A program made the position numbers and the translations under genes. The notes below the pieces were generated by a model. It had not been told where the DNA came from. It ran no database searches and worked only from the letters and a program-made list of their open reading frames with translations. A DNA stretch of 64,000 nt from the NCBI GenBank assembly GCA_007449985.2, contig VIIQ02000831.1, positions 310,001-374,000 on the forward strand. The letters run 5' to 3'. Positions 45,412 to 58,678 of this stretch are shown here, in pieces. This DNA comes from Desmodesmus armatus (lineage: Eukaryota > Chlorophyta > Chlorophyceae > Sphaeropleales > Scenedesmaceae). Within the stretch, counting starts at the first letter, position 1; each line of letters opens with the position of its first letter.

Positions 45412-46607
45412 CGTGCAACAGCAGTACCAGCTGCAGGAAGGGACAGGGTGGTGCTGGAGAGTGGGGAGGGCTGCCGCTGCTGGCTGACCCTGGTAATGAT
45501 TGGTTTACATCTAGGACTGCTTGGTGCCAAACATAGCTGCTGGGATGCTATGCTCAGTCGTTCACACGGGCATTCAAGCTGCCACTGCTTCCCTCTGCCC
45601 TGTCGCCGCTGGCGTTGGCGTTGGCTGCACTACTGCTGGGTTTACGTCTTCTAGCTGCAGCAAGAGGCGTGTTCATTCCAGTAAAGCCGGCAATCAAGCA
45701 CGAGGTGGGTGTGCGGGGGAAGGAATATAAAGCTGGCCACAAGCAGGCACCGAAAGGTAATGGAGGGTTGATGTTGCAAACCGATGATCTGAATGATATG
45801 CTTCCATGCTGGTCCAGTCATGATGATCACACAATAGACCGTTGCCTGGTCAAAACTGTTGTAGTAGCATCAAAACAGACAAGGAGCACTCACCCAGCCA
45901 GGTATAGAACCTGAACACTTCCAGGGCGTCAGGCCTGACTGAACCTGTGCCGTCTGCAAACGTGCACATGCTATGCACCTCACCTGCACACACTCGGTCG
46001 TGCTGCAACAATGCCAGCACATTTCGCTGCCTCAACCAGCTTGGTTTGGTGTACACATGGAATCATGTGCCTCAAAAAGACTGGTTTGCTGACCGGGTGC
46101 TCAGGTACACAGGTTTGGCTAAGGATTGGCCTTGCATTTTTTGTGCCAGGCTGGCTTGGGTGTGGTTTGCCTTGGTCCGCCAGAGCATAACACTATCAGA
46201 GAGAAGCCTGAAGTAAAATCTCAAGGTAAGATACTGAAATCGGTTACCACACCAACTGGCTTCCCTCTGCTGCACAGCGGACTCTTGTCAACCTGCTGCT
46301 CCAACAGCACTGCTGCCAGCAAGGGTGTGCAGGCACTGCTGAGCTCAAGCTGTTGTCGGTGACCAATACAAGGAAAAAATTGCACGATGTGTTTGCCCTC
46401 CATCCCTGAACTGCCGGCACTGTGCTGCTCAACAGCTTTGTTTGACCTGCAACCCCACGACCAGCCCCTTCCCGCATTGGGACGAGAACCTTGTCTGTCG
46501 TGTGCAGCTGTCAACGGCGGTGACACCTCTTGTTTCATTCACTCGCCTCTCCTCTGCACCAGATCACAGTCCATCCGTGTCTTTCGTAGCTCTCGCCAGG
46601 CCCCAAA
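45412..46607. promoter_or_regulatory. Divergent intergenic region, MRS2 and small membrane gene
   Basis: Start codons of MRS2 (minus) and the small protein gene (plus) face apart across 1.2 kb. No exon or defined promoter motif can be supported; both 5' UTRs must lie here. Confidence 0.4.
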
Positions 46608-47268
46608 ATGAGTGGTGGGGCCCTCAGACGTGCATCTAGCGTTCTGCTGGGCCGCCTGAGTGGCTCTGCCAGGTCGGGCACACCTCTACAGCAGCAGCGA
46701 AGCACTCATGACCTGAGCGTCCACCCCAACAAGCACGTCGAGCAGTGGCTGTCCAAGCGTGAGGACATCGATGCAGAGTTTGTTTGGAACCGTCAGACCG
46801 TCTGGCACGTCATCATCGGCGTGCTAGTCATCCCCACTGCCATCTACAACAGCCTGGTCTGGCAGGCACACAAGGATGATGACTTTGCTGGCAGGCCAAG
46901 GAGGTTGGTGCCAGTGTGCTCATAGGGTTGAGGGACAAACCTAGCCCGTTGTATACTTTGGCGCCTACGTTGCAGATCTGCCTTGCCAGGCAACAAACGC
47001 CCCTCACCCAGCTGCGACAGCAGAATCGCGTGCACCCACGTGTGTGATGCGCATTTAGGGAGTTGGCCCCAGATGTTTAAATCAAGCTTTGTATACAATC
47101 ATGCCTCACATGCTGATAAGCAGTCAGTGACTATCTGCCAGTAGCAGATGTGCAGCGGGGCTGGGCGGCAATGAACCAGTGCCATAATGCTGCCAACGCC
47201 GCTGCCGCCTTTGCTGCAGGAACTTCTTGTGGGGCCATGCAGAGGCTGGCGAGGTCAAGTCAGCGTGA
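46608..47268 (+). CDS. Small single-pass protein, probably mitochondrial
   Basis: Two exons, 46608-46903 and 47220-47268, join in phase 2 to give 114 residues. The first ~30 residues are rich in Arg, Ser, Ala and Gly with no acidic residue (ALRRASSVLLGRLSGSARSG), like a mitochondrial presequence. One hydrophobic helix follows (VWHVIIGVLVIPTAIYNSLV), then an acidic/basic tail ending RPRRNFLWGHAEAGEVKSA. Size and layout resemble accessory inner-membrane subunits of respiratory complex I (an NDUFB4/B15-type subunit is a guess). The start is supported by the CAAAATG context and by the presequence. I am confident it is a gene, not of its identity. Confidence 0.65.
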
Positions 47269-50200
47269 TGCAGCAGACACCTAGTACATGTGCAGTCCTG
47301 AGTGTCACCTCACAGATCCTCAGCAGCAGCATTTCGCCAGGGCCAGCACTTCAGCTAGGTTTGAATGCTGGCGACTGGCGCCCTTGTCAGTGCACATGAT
47401 GCAGGCAGCAGGGCACCTGCAGCAGCTGCTTGGTGCAACTGCTGCCAATGCAGGAAAGGATAGGATTGGCGGCAGCAGTTGCAGGCAGCAGTGGGTCTTG
47501 CGAGCCACTGCAGCTGGTATTTCTGCAGGACATGAGATGACCCATGCAGCAGGCAGGAGTGCAGCAGCTGCTGCTGCTGCAGAGCGGGTTATTTTTGGAC
47601 GCTGTCCACAGGGCACAGCTGCTTTTACGGCATGGCCCAACATGGCTGGTTGGGTGGCACCGCGCTCCCTGTGACTGCCAGACCTTATGGCATCCTCTGG
47701 CATTGGGCTGTAACCATTGTGACGCTGTTGAGTGTGATTCATACTGTATAACAGAGGGGTTACTGCGACACGCACGAGCCACTTGAATCAATCAGCCTCA
47801 GGAAGCCACACTCTGAGCAGCTGTGAGGCATTCATGTGGCCTGCCTCACCAGCCTTGGCAGATGACATCAATGCACATAGTTATGCTTTCATGGCGGACC
47901 TCCAATAATACCAAAAACACAAGATTACAACGTATGCATACAGCACACCAACAAACACACACCAGGTGCACCTCCATTGCAGTAACCGCAGTAACCACCA
48001 TGGACACAGAAAGCACATGATCCGTGACTATACACTGCTGGCTTGTATGTGAACGAGATCCATCATACGACTGTCAAGCGGATGCCTCTTGTTGGCACCC
48101 ACACATAAGGTGGCAGCAGGGTCAATGTCAGACAGAACATACCTAGTCATTGCCAGCGACGCACGTTGCAGGTCCTTGTGGGGAAGCCATGTGCTGGACA
48201 GTGTGCCAAAGCCAAGGTCGAGTCGTGATTGAGCCACACCAAACACAAATTGCCTCAGATGCTGCCCACTGCAGCTGCTGCAGTTATGCTGCACGCACGT
48301 TGCTCCCAGCAGTGGGGACGACCATCCACACATGGTGGAAGTGCACCGCGCTCAACAGGCGTGACTCCACTAACTGCCGACACGGCCTTGCTGTTACCAG
48401 CGCGCTGCATGGGGTACACATGCAGGCATGCTGGTTGGTCTAAAAGACATAACCGTCGCCCAAGCAAGCTGTAGCCAGCCTGGCATAGTGTGCTGACCCA
48501 TCAACACAAAACAACCAGCAGTGTTGCATCTACACGCCAGGGCTGTACCCAGTGCACGGTGTCAACCCACACGCAACTGCCACCCAGTGTGTCGATTAGT
48601 CAACTGTCCCTGCCATGACATGTCCTGGACCGTATGTATGACGGTCATATAGGGCCGCTCGCTCCAGTCAAATGGCAGCTCCGAAATGGAGCTGATGATG
48701 TCATAGCAACAGTCAAGATGTGAGAGGATTCCACCTGTGGCTGCATACACCTGCAGCACCCCCCTTGGCGACCCAACCGCAACACCTCCACAAAATGCGC
48801 CTGCTGCTGCTGCTTCCGGCCAACGGATGCGGTGAGTCAAGGAAGTCAACGTCAACGGGTCAACACCTATGCCCGGTTGCGTGCTGCAGCCCAGCCAGGC
48901 GAACTGCTGCCGTGCTACGCTCGTAGCAGCTGGCACTGTGCGTGATGTGCGTTCACCCCACTGAACACCAGGAACAACCTCACAAACACAGCCAGCAGCA
49001 TGTGCTCAACTTCCATACAGAAAGCGCAATTTGCCAGAGTGGGCATGTGCTCTGGCAACAATGCCGACTCGCCTGCTGCTGCAGCTAAGCGCAGCCTACT
49101 CAGCGCAAGCACTGCATGCCCAGCTGCACAGGCAGCACTTAGCTGGGAGCACGCCCCAATGCAACTGGCCCACACCCCATGCCCACACTCCCCTGTCACC
49201 CCACAACCACTCCCCAGTCACAATACACCTACCACCATACCAGTGCATCCCAACCCCGCCACTGTCCGACCCTCCCCTGTCACCCGGTTCCGAGTTGTCA
49301 AGTGTACACCAGCAGCTGCTGCTGCTGCAGTTGCTGCCGCAGCAGCTGCAAGACGCAGCAACACTGCTGCTTGCAAGGCACAACGCTGCGGCCGTGCTTC
49401 GTCACGCATAGAACACCTCCAGGCGGATTGCAGCTGCTGCAGGAAGTGTGACGCGACCAGCACCAAAATGCAGACCCCATACAGCCGCAAGGCATCCTGC
49501 AGCAACTGCATACGCTGGTCCACTCCCTGGTGCACAGCTGCAGAGGGCAGGCACACGCCTTCCCTGTTGCTGCATGCACCAGAGGCAGCCCAGCTGCATC
49601 TGCCACCATTGACTCTCCTTGCTGCAGCTGCTCCTGTGGCCTGCAGGGAACTGCACTACCAGGCTGTCTGTAACGCAGCAGTCGATGCGGCCAGCCCTGC
49701 GCTGGGCCTCCTGCACGCTGACAGATTCCCTGCTGTTGCTGCAGTGCCTGCTGCAAATGCGAGGAGGCTGCATCCACTGCACATTGCTGCAAGCTCAGGC
49801 CTGCGCAAGCAGCAAGCAGAACAAGCACCCACACATGAAGGACGCAGTTGCAGGATGCATGCTAATTGAGGTGGCAATGCATCGTTGGTGACTAAACTCC
49901 GTGACTGGATGTGCGCAGCCTACTGCCACATAACCAAATTGTGCCAAAGCCACACAAAAACTGACAGCACAAGCAAACCTGCAGCCTGCAGCATGCTGGC
50001 TCAACCGACAAGGGCAACAGGCAGCGGGGATGCTGCAACCAGCAACTGCTTCATAGCAGCAGTGGCACCCTAACGCACCTGCTTGACATGCGATGGCTTC
50101 CGCCGCTTGGCTCCCACAGGCACCTCCTGCAGAATGCACAGCATCAACAGCCTCAGCCACCCAGCACCCTTCCGCTTCCTTGCATTTGGCTGCACCAGCC

Positions 50201-50517
50201 CTGAACAACATGTTGCATGTGGCCCTGATGCCAAAATTTCACCCCCCCCCCCCACCCCCCCACCCCCTGATGGCTGTTCTCCCACCCCCTCCTTCGCGAA
50301 AGCATGTTGTCTGCCTGTGGCCCTGATGCCGGACCTCCCCCCCTGTGGTGGCTGATGCTGGGACCTCACTCCCCTGTGATGGCCGTTACCCCCCCCCCCC
50401 TGCCCTCATAGCGCGTTACCTAACTATCAGCAGTTTCAACACAGTCTCAACTCATGGGATATTGCAGGAGGCCAGCTGCCAAGCTGTGTCATTGCATAAC
50501 TGATCAGCACACTCTCC
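47269..50517. other. No gene recognised (3.2 kb between convergent genes)
   Basis: Both neighbours end here, so 3' UTRs are expected at either side. The middle is dominated by CAG/CTG and CAC runs. A 289-codon frame at 49000-49869 is Cys/Ala/His-rich low-complexity sequence without splice support and is not called. G/C homopolymers occur at 50242-50275 and 50391-50400. Confidence 0.45.
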
Positions 50518-53059
50518 TCAACATGTTGGAAAACCAGGAGATGATGCAGTGCTCTGCTCTCCCCCTCCCCCTCTCTTGATGTTCACCTTTTTAGCATCGC
50601 TGCCTGTGCTGCCCTCATCAACAGCTGACCGAAGAGGGTGGCTGGGCTTGCGTGCGTTCGCCCGCTTCTTGCCTGCCGCTGCTTTGGGCTTGACGCCAGA
50701 GGTGCCCTCTTCGCTGCTCTCTGCCTCATCTGACAGCCCCCCTGACTGCCCAGACTCCTCAGCACCTGCTGCTGAGCCTGCTGCAGCTGCGCGCCTGCGT
50801 TTGCTGCTGCCCGCATCCTGCAGTAGCAAAATAACGGCCGTCCACAAGGCATTGGTCAAGTCACCAGCGGCACTGATAGCTAGCTTGTGTGCCTGAGGCA
50901 TGCGGTGGGTGGCACCTGCTGTCTTCAATCCCTACCTCTGCATCAGCACGCTGTTGCTGTGTGCTGTTGCCCCGCCAACAGAACCCTGCCCAGCACACCC
51001 ATGCACATGCTGTGCTATGCTGTGCTGGTGGCCCAGCACACCCATCCACATGCTGTGCTGTGCTATGCTGTGCTGGCGGGGTCAGTCCTCACCAGCAGCT
51101 TGAAGTAGTCCTTCTCAGCCAGAAGGTTGAGCTCCAGGGGGGAGGTCACCTGCAGGACAGGAGGCCAGCCAGACATGGTCAGCTTGGTTGAAAACCCATG
51201 CCATGCAAATGGTGGCTGTGCCACCACTGAAGCTTGTCAAGCTTGTGCTGAGATGTGATACAGCTGTGACACAGGTGCAGCTGCTGCTGCTGCTGCATCG
51301 CCCGTGTTGCTGCTGTCGTGCAAAGTCCAGACTGAAGCATAGGGGTAAGCCATGCTGAGCTGCCGTAGTAAGTGGCACGGGGTTGACAAACACAAGCTGC
51401 CGTGTAGCAGGTCCCATAGTGCACAGGTTGCCAGGGCAACTGCTGGGGCGTCGAATAACTGGCACCAGTCAGCTGCAGGACCCCCGATCAGCTGTGCAGC
51501 ACATTCTGCCAGAGCCTGTGGTGGCTGCTCTGCTGCTGCAGTTGGCAAAGCCATCGCTTGCTGCAGTTGGCAATGCCGTTGCTAGCTGGCACCTACATCT
51601 CCAGGCTTCCATGACTGCCCAATTTCAATGAACTTCCAGTCCAGGTCATCCCAGATGCGAGCACGCCGCAGCAAGTGTGGCTGCAACGACAGCAAGTCAA
51701 GGTCAGGCTCGGCAGGGTCAGCAGGCACCCCATGCAGCAATGTCATGTGCAGCATGTGCCAGCGAGCGTGCCAGATCTGCCTGCACGCAGGCTCGTCACC
51801 GGTTTGTCACTGTGTTGACAACTGAGCATTTCGAATGGCTGCCCACAGTACAATGGTCATGACCCACACTGCCCATGATATCCAGCACACGCATGTGCAG
51901 AGACTGAGTTATGGCATAGTTTTGACTGATGCTCGAGCTGCATATGCCTGTGGCAGGCATACCTTGATCCATTCGTCTGGGGAGTCGTGGAAGGGGTACT
52001 TGACCTGCAAACAGGAGGCACACACCACCAAGAAACATCGTGAGACACACACACCACAGGTCCACTGAACAGATCTACCCGCCTATAAGCTACAATGGCT
52101 GTTCTGTTGGTTTGGCAGATCAACTGATCCTCACCTTGACGGTCTTGCCCAGCTTGTCCACAACGCCTACCCAGGCGCATGGGTCTGTGTCACTGTTGTT
52201 TGAAACCTCCACAAACTCTCCGACCTGCACAAGGGCACGAAGACGTCAGCTAATTGTGCGCACCGGGAAGTAATCGTCAACCATCAGCTTGGTTGCAACT
52301 CCCGGCTCACCTCCAGGGGCTGGGACTCCTCCCCGAAGCTGATGGGGACCTCATAAGGGAAGATGTTGTCAGGATCGACCTTCTCCCTGCATGCACGCGC
52401 CACGTGGGGGGCGTGGGTGGTCAGGAGCAGCGAGAGCGGGGGCATGATGGAGCGGTCGTGCAGCTGTTTCAAGTGTGTGATGCGGTGGTCTTGCAGGTGT
52501 ATTTAGATCCAAACTCACCGTTCTCCGTTGTCATATTCCACCTCCAGGAAGTTCTCGCCCTTGCTGAGCACAGTGGCCGGCCTGGGCAACGACACCAGGA
52601 ACAGCAGCCAGCAGCTCGAGACCGACCTCAGCAGGCAGGCCGACAGGGCCCTGGCCTCCATGCAAGATCGATGCCAACCGACAATATGAATTGTGGAGTA
52701 CAGTTCAAAAGCAGTCGGGACAGGTCCTACAGCACCAAAGTACAAATTGCCAGCCCGCGCCCAGCTCACCAATAGGCTCCGGAGTACCCAGTCCTGCACA
52801 ATACAACATACCAGGGGGCGATTGAGCACTGAGCAGCAGCGACAACACAGACCAGGCGGAACAGCTCGTCGTCTGCACCCACCTCTCCTTGTCCTTGGTT
52901 GGGGGCCACCACACCCTGACCTTGTCCACAGGCTACGCTCACAGCAACACAGTCGGCACGCGAGTCAGGCTCGGCCTGGCTCGATGCTAGCTCAACTTGA
53001 ACTTGCGGATCTGTTCATGCCCAAATCACCTTGTCCTTGGCCCTCCTCTTGCTGGACAT
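50518..53059 (-). CDS. Agenet/Tudor-like chromatin-associated protein
   Basis: Ten exons join in phase: 53059-53030, 52932-52883, 52793-52770, 52581-52519, 52386-52311, 52224-52135, 52004-51963, 51680-51597, 51149-51093, 50817-50518, giving 271 residues. Near the N-terminus DKVRVWWPPTKDK, GYSGAYWPATVLS and FLEVEYDNGEREKVDPDNIF form a Tudor/Agenet-like barrel. A second unit follows: VGEFVEVSNNSD, CAWVGVVDKLGKTVKVKYPF and DEWIKPHLLRRARIW. Such domains bind methylated histone tails or nucleic acid. The C-terminus is disordered with basic SSKRRR and GKKRANARK and acidic DEAESSEEG segments, fitting a nuclear protein. Exon 3 is only 24 nt. For exon 2 an alternative AG 12 nt downstream would drop PVDK. 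The gene is head-to-head with the YAE1-like gene. Confidence 0.85.
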
Positions 53060-53441
53060 GGTAGTTTGATGGGTTGAAAACGCTATTTACTGTGAGGTTG
53101 CCGGTGACGTCGAAGAGACAGAGTGTGGTCCACTGGCGTTGTTGTGTTTTTATGTGTCTGTCAGACGATTGACGGATGTAAGAAAACGATGACTGATAGC
53201 AAAGCCAGTCGATTGCAATCGAAACCATTCGGTCACGTTGTCAAATGAATTTGTTATGTTACACCGGGTTTAGGTTTTGCACACCTACATGTCGGTTTTA
53301 CACTTGTGCAGCTGTGATAGCGCTTAATAGTTGTTTGCATGCTCAACGGCCTTTCTTCCACTGCCCCTGCAGCATCACAGCAGCAAACAAGTCCCAACAG
53401 GCAGAACAGGGGGCCTCTGCTGTGCAGTTTGTGGCGTGCAA
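53060..53441. promoter_or_regulatory. Shared promoter region, Agenet-like and YAE1-like genes
   Basis: Only 382 bp separate the two divergent start codons. The stretch is AT-richer than its surroundings (for example ACAATGTTATG-like and TTTTATGTG motifs). No specific factor site can be named. Confidence 0.5.
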
Positions 53442-54828
53442 ATGTGTGCCAATGATGCCCCCTTGAACAGTGCCGCAGATGATGTGTGGGGTGACAGTGA
53501 CAGCGACCATGGGGATGAGCAGCCTAGTGGGGCCGGGCCCTCCATGCGAAGCACTCAGCTGGACAGGGAGTGGGAGGCCAGGAAGCAGCAGTTCTACAAT
53601 GTGAGGGTGTCTTCATGGGTTTTTGTCAGCTTTGCAACATCCCCCCCCCCCTCCCCTTCCCCGATGTCACACCTGAGCACCAAACGCATGTAGTGTCTCC
53701 TTTGAAGCACCTTTTCTGCTGTGTGTGTCTACAGGCTGGTTTCAGAGAGGGGCTAGAAGAAGGAAAGGAAGTGACACTTCAGCAGGGGTTCAATGCTGGT
53801 AAGTCCCCCTCCCACCCCGCTGCATGTCTGTGCAGCCAAGGCGTTTTTTCGACAATGCATGGATATGATGACGCATCTCCTTTTCCTTAGTGCCACAATA
53901 ACACACATGCAGTCCACAACAGTGTCCTCTCATGCGAGCGGTGGTGATGCGTGAATAGCTCCTGCATTGGATGGAGGTGTGTCATTTTACAGTCAGTCTG
54001 CAACAGTACTGCTGCTGCTGCTGCTGGGGCTGCGTGCAGGATTTGCTGAGGGTGCTCAGGCAGGGTATGAGTTTGGCCTAGTGAAGAGCACCTTGCAGGT
54101 ACTGGCAGCACACCTGGAACACGGTGACAGCAGGCGAGCAAAGGTGGGGTGGCAGAACACAGCACAGCAGACAAGCTTCACCTGGCACTGCATGCACTTC
54201 AGTAGTGCACGCAGTAGTTTGCCACACCATCTTGTCTCCATTTATTTGGGAAAATTTCCACAGTCCAACGAACACACTTGCCACACCTACTCAGAGACAG
54301 TGTCTCCATTTACTTTGGAAATTCCACAGTCCAAAGAACACACCTGTGTGTAGGGCATGTACATTGCGAAACTTTTGTGGGTGGCCGATTCGTGGGGTTT
54401 GACTGCTGCTGCAGGTTCAGGAGCTGCTGCAGCAGGTGTCTGCCCTTGACACCAGGGTTGCCATGGTAGACACCTGCAGGGCCTTGCTGGAGCAGCAGCC
54501 TGCTGATGCGGTGGCTGCACACCTGCAGGCCGCACTGACCCTGTCAGGTGATTGCACAGGCCCCGGCACCACAAGCAGCAGCAGTGCCCCACAACAAACT
54601 GCAGAAGCAGCAGCAGCAACAGCTGCAGCAGGCCCATCAACCAGCAGTGGTGGCAGCAGCAGTGAAGCAGCCAGCCTACCGCTGCCGCTGCAGCTGCTGT
54701 CACACTTGAAACAGGAGTTGCAACAGCTTGGCTTTACCGTAGGCAGTGCACCGCCCCTCACAATCATCAGCAACAGCAACAGGAGGGAACAGGGTGGGGG
54801 TGGCGCCGATACCGTTGCTTCCGAGTGA
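53442..54828 (+). CDS. YAE1: YAE1-like protein (deca-GX3 motif)
   Basis: By family, Yae1 works with Lto1 as an adaptor that brings the cytosolic Fe-S targeting complex to the ABC protein ABCE1/Rli1; this is known from yeast and human, not from this sequence. Four exons, 53442-53600, 53735-53798, 54040-54143, 54415-54828, join in phase to give 246 residues. The deca-GX3 repeat spans exons 2-3: Gly at 55, 59, 63, 71, 75, 79, 83 and 87, with Thr replacing Gly at 67 (AGFREGLEEGKEV, GFNAGFAEGAQAGYEFG). The N-terminus is acidic (DDVWGDSDSDHGDE), as in other Yae1 proteins. The C-terminal exon is long, helical then low-complexity Ala/Ser/Gln. The in-frame ATG at 53442 is the first in the open exon. 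A candidate TGTAA poly(A) signal lies near 55037. Confidence 0.88.
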
Positions 54829-55408
54829 CCGGCTCAGCAGATGTGAGCTCAGCAGCGCCCGGCTGTGGCATTGGGGCGCATTTGTGCTCCATTGTGTGTA
54901 TGTGTCTGTTGGAAGGGAGGCAGTTTTTGGGTTATTACCCGTCTTGAGGATGTGGTTGCCTTCTAAGACAGTGGCAGCGAGGTGGCCAACCACCCTCTGT
55001 GGGATGTGCCAGCCTGTCAGAGTGAGCCGCTGGGACTGTAAAATCACTAAAGTGGTCTTCACAGCTGGTGTAATTGCGTTTGACGTGCCACTGGTTAGTC
55101 GAGACCATTTCCAAGCCTTGAAGGGGTGTCAGGTGGCACATAACGCAACTGCCGTGGTTTTGACCCCTGACCCCTGCTGATGTTTTGCCATGCCTGTGGT
55201 GTACACCATGCCAAGATCGGAGGTTCGGTGTCAGTACAGGAGCTACACTACTACGCACAGCTGAAACTCTTCCACACAGCAAGCCTTGAAGGCATCCAGA
55301 ACAGCAGCAGCAGACGGTGGTATTCTCTTGTGTGTTGCCGTGCTCTTAGCTCCGACATCGTGCATGTAACGAACTCGCAGCAGCTTATTTCTTCTCTCGT
55401 GTGTCAGC
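54829..55408. other. Intergenic, YAE1-like to WBP11-like
   Basis: 580 bp between two genes on the same strand. It must contain the 3' UTR of the first and the promoter of the second. No exon seen. Confidence 0.5.
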
Positions 55409-57723
55409 ATGAAGACGAAGACAAAGCGTGGAGGCAGGGAGCTCAACCCAACAGATGCATACAGAAAGCAGGCCAGGAAACGTGAAATCAAGCGTAACAG
55501 GGCAGAGAGAACGTACATCAGGGATGCATTCGGCAAGGCTCAAAACACATCAAAGCTGCAGGAGCTCAAGACAGAGCTGGAGGAGCTCATCAAGATAGAG
55601 CAGACGGGGGAGCTGAACAAGCTGCAGAAGCTGAGGAAGAGGGTTGTGCTGGAAGCCTACGAGGTTGCTGTCAGGAAAAAGAAGGTAAGGAAGCTGTGTA
55701 GGCACCCACAGAGCTGGCAGCTGCCTATCACGCTGTCGTGGGGAGCAGGGGAGCATAGGCATGCAACAGCAGCAGCGGCCAACAGCCTGTCACATGCGGT
55801 GCCCAACTCGAAGGACCACTGCATCACTCACAAATCCTACAAGTCTGCGCACAGGGTGTGCATTCTCTGCTGTCTGCAACCTCAAGCGCCAAAACGTCAG
55901 GACACCCAGTTGTCCCCTTTCCCCTCTCACCACCCCACCAACATACTTGCTTATCAACACACCCTGCTACCATTTGCATGTGTATGCCCACTGTCTACGT
56001 GCCTCACCCCCTGCACTACAACACAGGAGGAGGAGATCAGGGAGAAGGAGGCAGCAGAGGAGGGCAAGCAGCCGCAGCATGGCGGCCTGTCCAGCGTGCC
56101 CCTGCCCAAGCCACCCCCGCTACCAGCAGGCCCCAAGCCAGGCCTACCCCCACCACCCATGCCCCCACCCCTACCAGCAGGGCCAGGGCCAGCAGCAGCA
56201 GCAGGCAGCAGCGGCGCAGCAGGTACGAAGGGCTCCTGCTTCTGTGTCCGCATGGAATGGTTTGGCAGACGCTGATGTTACAGATATCACACTTGGTAGA
56301 CAAGGTGTGTGCCAACCAGGGTCAACACGGGGCAATCACATGCAGCAACTGGGGGCACTGAAGGTTGTGTTCCTGTCACTTTCTCTCCTTGCCAGTGCCC
56401 CAGCGGCAGGTGGGGAAGCTCAAGCAGCAGTAAGTGTAAGGGGAGTTTGCATGAGCATCAGTCTTGTTTGTCTGATCGAGGCTCAACTGTCCTGCATCTG
56501 GCTCTGGCCCCATCAGTGGTCACAGCAGCACTCAGTAATAATGTACTCTTGTTGTGCCCCTTGTTGTGCCACTCCTTGCGCAGGGTTGCCAATCCTGCCG
56601 CCGCCGCCGGGCCCCCCTCCAGCAGCAGCAGCAGCAGTCGGCGGCAGCAGCAGCTTTCCAGTGCTGCCACCCCCGCCAGGGCCCCCTCCTGCAGCAGGGG
56701 GGATACTGCCGCCGCCGCCAGGGCCCCCTCCAGGCTATGGCCTGCCTGGCATGCTGCCACCACCAGCAGGTAAATGCACTGGCAAATGATTCATGGCTTG
56801 CATGGCTCATAGGCCCACTCATAGGGTGATTGTTGTCTACCTGGAAGTTTTACGGCATGCATCAGCACAACCGCGGCTGTGGCTGCGTTTTGGGTGCTTG
56901 TTGCTGCAGTGCAGAGCAGTCGAGCCACCTTCCGTAAGCCTTGACCGCCAAGCAAGCAAGCAAACCGGCTCACAGGGATGTCGAGTGCAAGCGGGCTGCC
57001 TTCTTAGCCAGCATTGCAGTGCGGTATGTGCAATGTTTTGCTGGTTTGCACCAACCAGCAGGCTGCAGCACAACCGCAGCAGTTGACAACACTCACCCTG
57101 CCCTGCCTCTGCCGGTGTTGCTTCGTTGCCGTTCAGGCCCCCCACCCATTGGCATGCTGCCGCCGCCAGCCATGCCCCCGCCAGCAGCAGCCTCTATCCT
57201 GCCGCCGCCAGGGATGGCTCCCCCCGGCAGCAGCAGCATCCTGCCGCCGCCGTTGGGGCCGCCGCCAGGCAAAGCAGCGGCCACAATCGCAGCAGCAGCC
57301 AGCAAGCCGGTCGGAGCCACAGCCACGACCATCACAGGAGCCAGCACGGTCACGAAGCGGCCGCTGGCGCATAAGGATAAGACGCTGACGGCCATGGTGC
57401 CTGCGTCCGTGCTGGTGCGGCGGGAAGCAGCAGCCAAGTCGGGTAAGGTCGGTATAGAGGAGGAGGAGCTGTCGATAGGGCCTGGCTTTGGCCTGGCCCC
57501 TGTGCAGAAGGCAGCAGGACCCGGGGGGCGCAAGCAGCAGCTGCTGCCGCCGCAGATGGGGCGCTGGGGGAATGCGGTCAGTGTGACGACTGTGGCGGCG
57601 GGTAGTAAGCCGGCGGCGAAGCCGGCAGCAGCAGCAGCAGCGGCTGGGGGTGCGGGCGGCAGGACGGATGATCAGATGGCGGACTTCATGAACAGCTTGA
57701 AGGACCTGGGAGCGTTTGACTGA
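55409..57723 (+). CDS. WBP11: WBP11/ELF5-like spliceosome-associated protein
   Basis: WBP11 family proteins associate with the spliceosome and bind WW-domain partners through proline-rich stretches; plant ELF5 is a relative. Exons 55409-55684, 56027-56222, 56584-56769 and 57137-57723 join in phase to give 414 residues. The N-terminus has the family signature KRGGRELNPTDAYRKQARKREIKRNRAER and a basic/acidic coiled-coil region. The centre is a series of PPPPGPPP and LPPPxxPPP blocks (likely WW/PQBP1-type ligands). The C-terminus has KDKTLTAMVPASVLVRREAA, GFGLAP and the typical end ADFMNSLKDLGAFD. A small exon between 56398 and 56431 was considered but breaks the frame. Introns 1 and 3 (about 340 and 370 bp) show nothing else. 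Confidence 0.92.
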
Positions 57724-58678
57724 GCAGCAGCAGAGGTAGCAGCGGCGCAGGTAGCGTAGGAGCCACCGGCAGCGGCAGAAGCAGTGGAAAGGATCACAAG
57801 CAGCAGAGCCTTCAGGGCACGTGGTCGCATTAGGAGGTGATTCGCTACGTGTTGTCTTGATTTTGCCCCGTGGCTGAGTTATGGTTGTCACTTTGGTTGC
57901 TGATGGTCTGTTGCTTGGTGCCGAGCAGCTTGAGACAGCCTTTGCTTTAGCAGCAGCTATGCTTGGATGCTTGGCGGCTGTGTTGCCTCCAGCAGCATGC
58001 AGCACCGCGTGTATTTGTGTTACGATGTGTACGGGATTCATCTGGAAATGGTTGGTCTGTGACACGTGGTTGTTGTGTGGAGTCCTGCAATTCAAGGCTT
58101 TGGAACAGCTTGTGATGCTTCGTCCATGGGTTATGGAGCATATGTAGCAAACAGCAGATCGTACAATGCAGGCTATGAAGAGTTCTATCATCTTTACGAC
58201 AAGCATCCCCAGCCAGCCGGGGCAGGAACCTGCACCCGCACTACTTCACATCCTATCCCCCACAACCATGCCACACACACTCAACTGAGCAGTTACATGA
58301 AAGTGAACATAGTGCACACAATCAGCAACTCAACTGCCATGTCGGTGTTATGCACTCGCAAATGTGGTGTTGCACCCACACACAATGGTAGCTAGCCTAA
58401 ATCAGACCTTTGATTCTCACACTGCCTTGTGCCTCTTGCCTTTTCAGGCATGCTCAAAGCAGCGGTCAGTCTCAAACACGCAAGTACCCAAAGGGGGTAA
58501 TGCACTCGCCAGCACTGCCTGTCGCATGTCTCCTGCATTACTGCAGGTCTGGGTAGGATGCCGACCCATGACATGCCTCAATGCCCACCATGCAAGCTTC
58601 ACAACGACATGCGTTGGCAATAGCCCTCTCCTAGCCGCTGTCAATCTCTCAACACACAAACCGCTCTTGGCCAGGCGC
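57724..58678. other. Convergent 3' flanks of the WBP11-like and PRX genes
   Basis: The two genes end toward each other across 955 bp. CAGCAG-type repeats continue just after the WBP11 stop. No exon or RNA gene can be supported. Confidence 0.5.

Noticed and set aside
49000..49869. 289-codon plus-strand ORF
   Set aside because: Low-complexity Ala/Cys/His-rich translation of CAG/CAC repeats, no splice sites or family match.
56398..56431. Possible extra WBP11 exon encoding PQRQVGKLKQQ
   Set aside because: It has good AG and GTAAGT borders but its phase breaks the next exon; exon 2 joins 56584 directly in frame. It might be an alternative exon.
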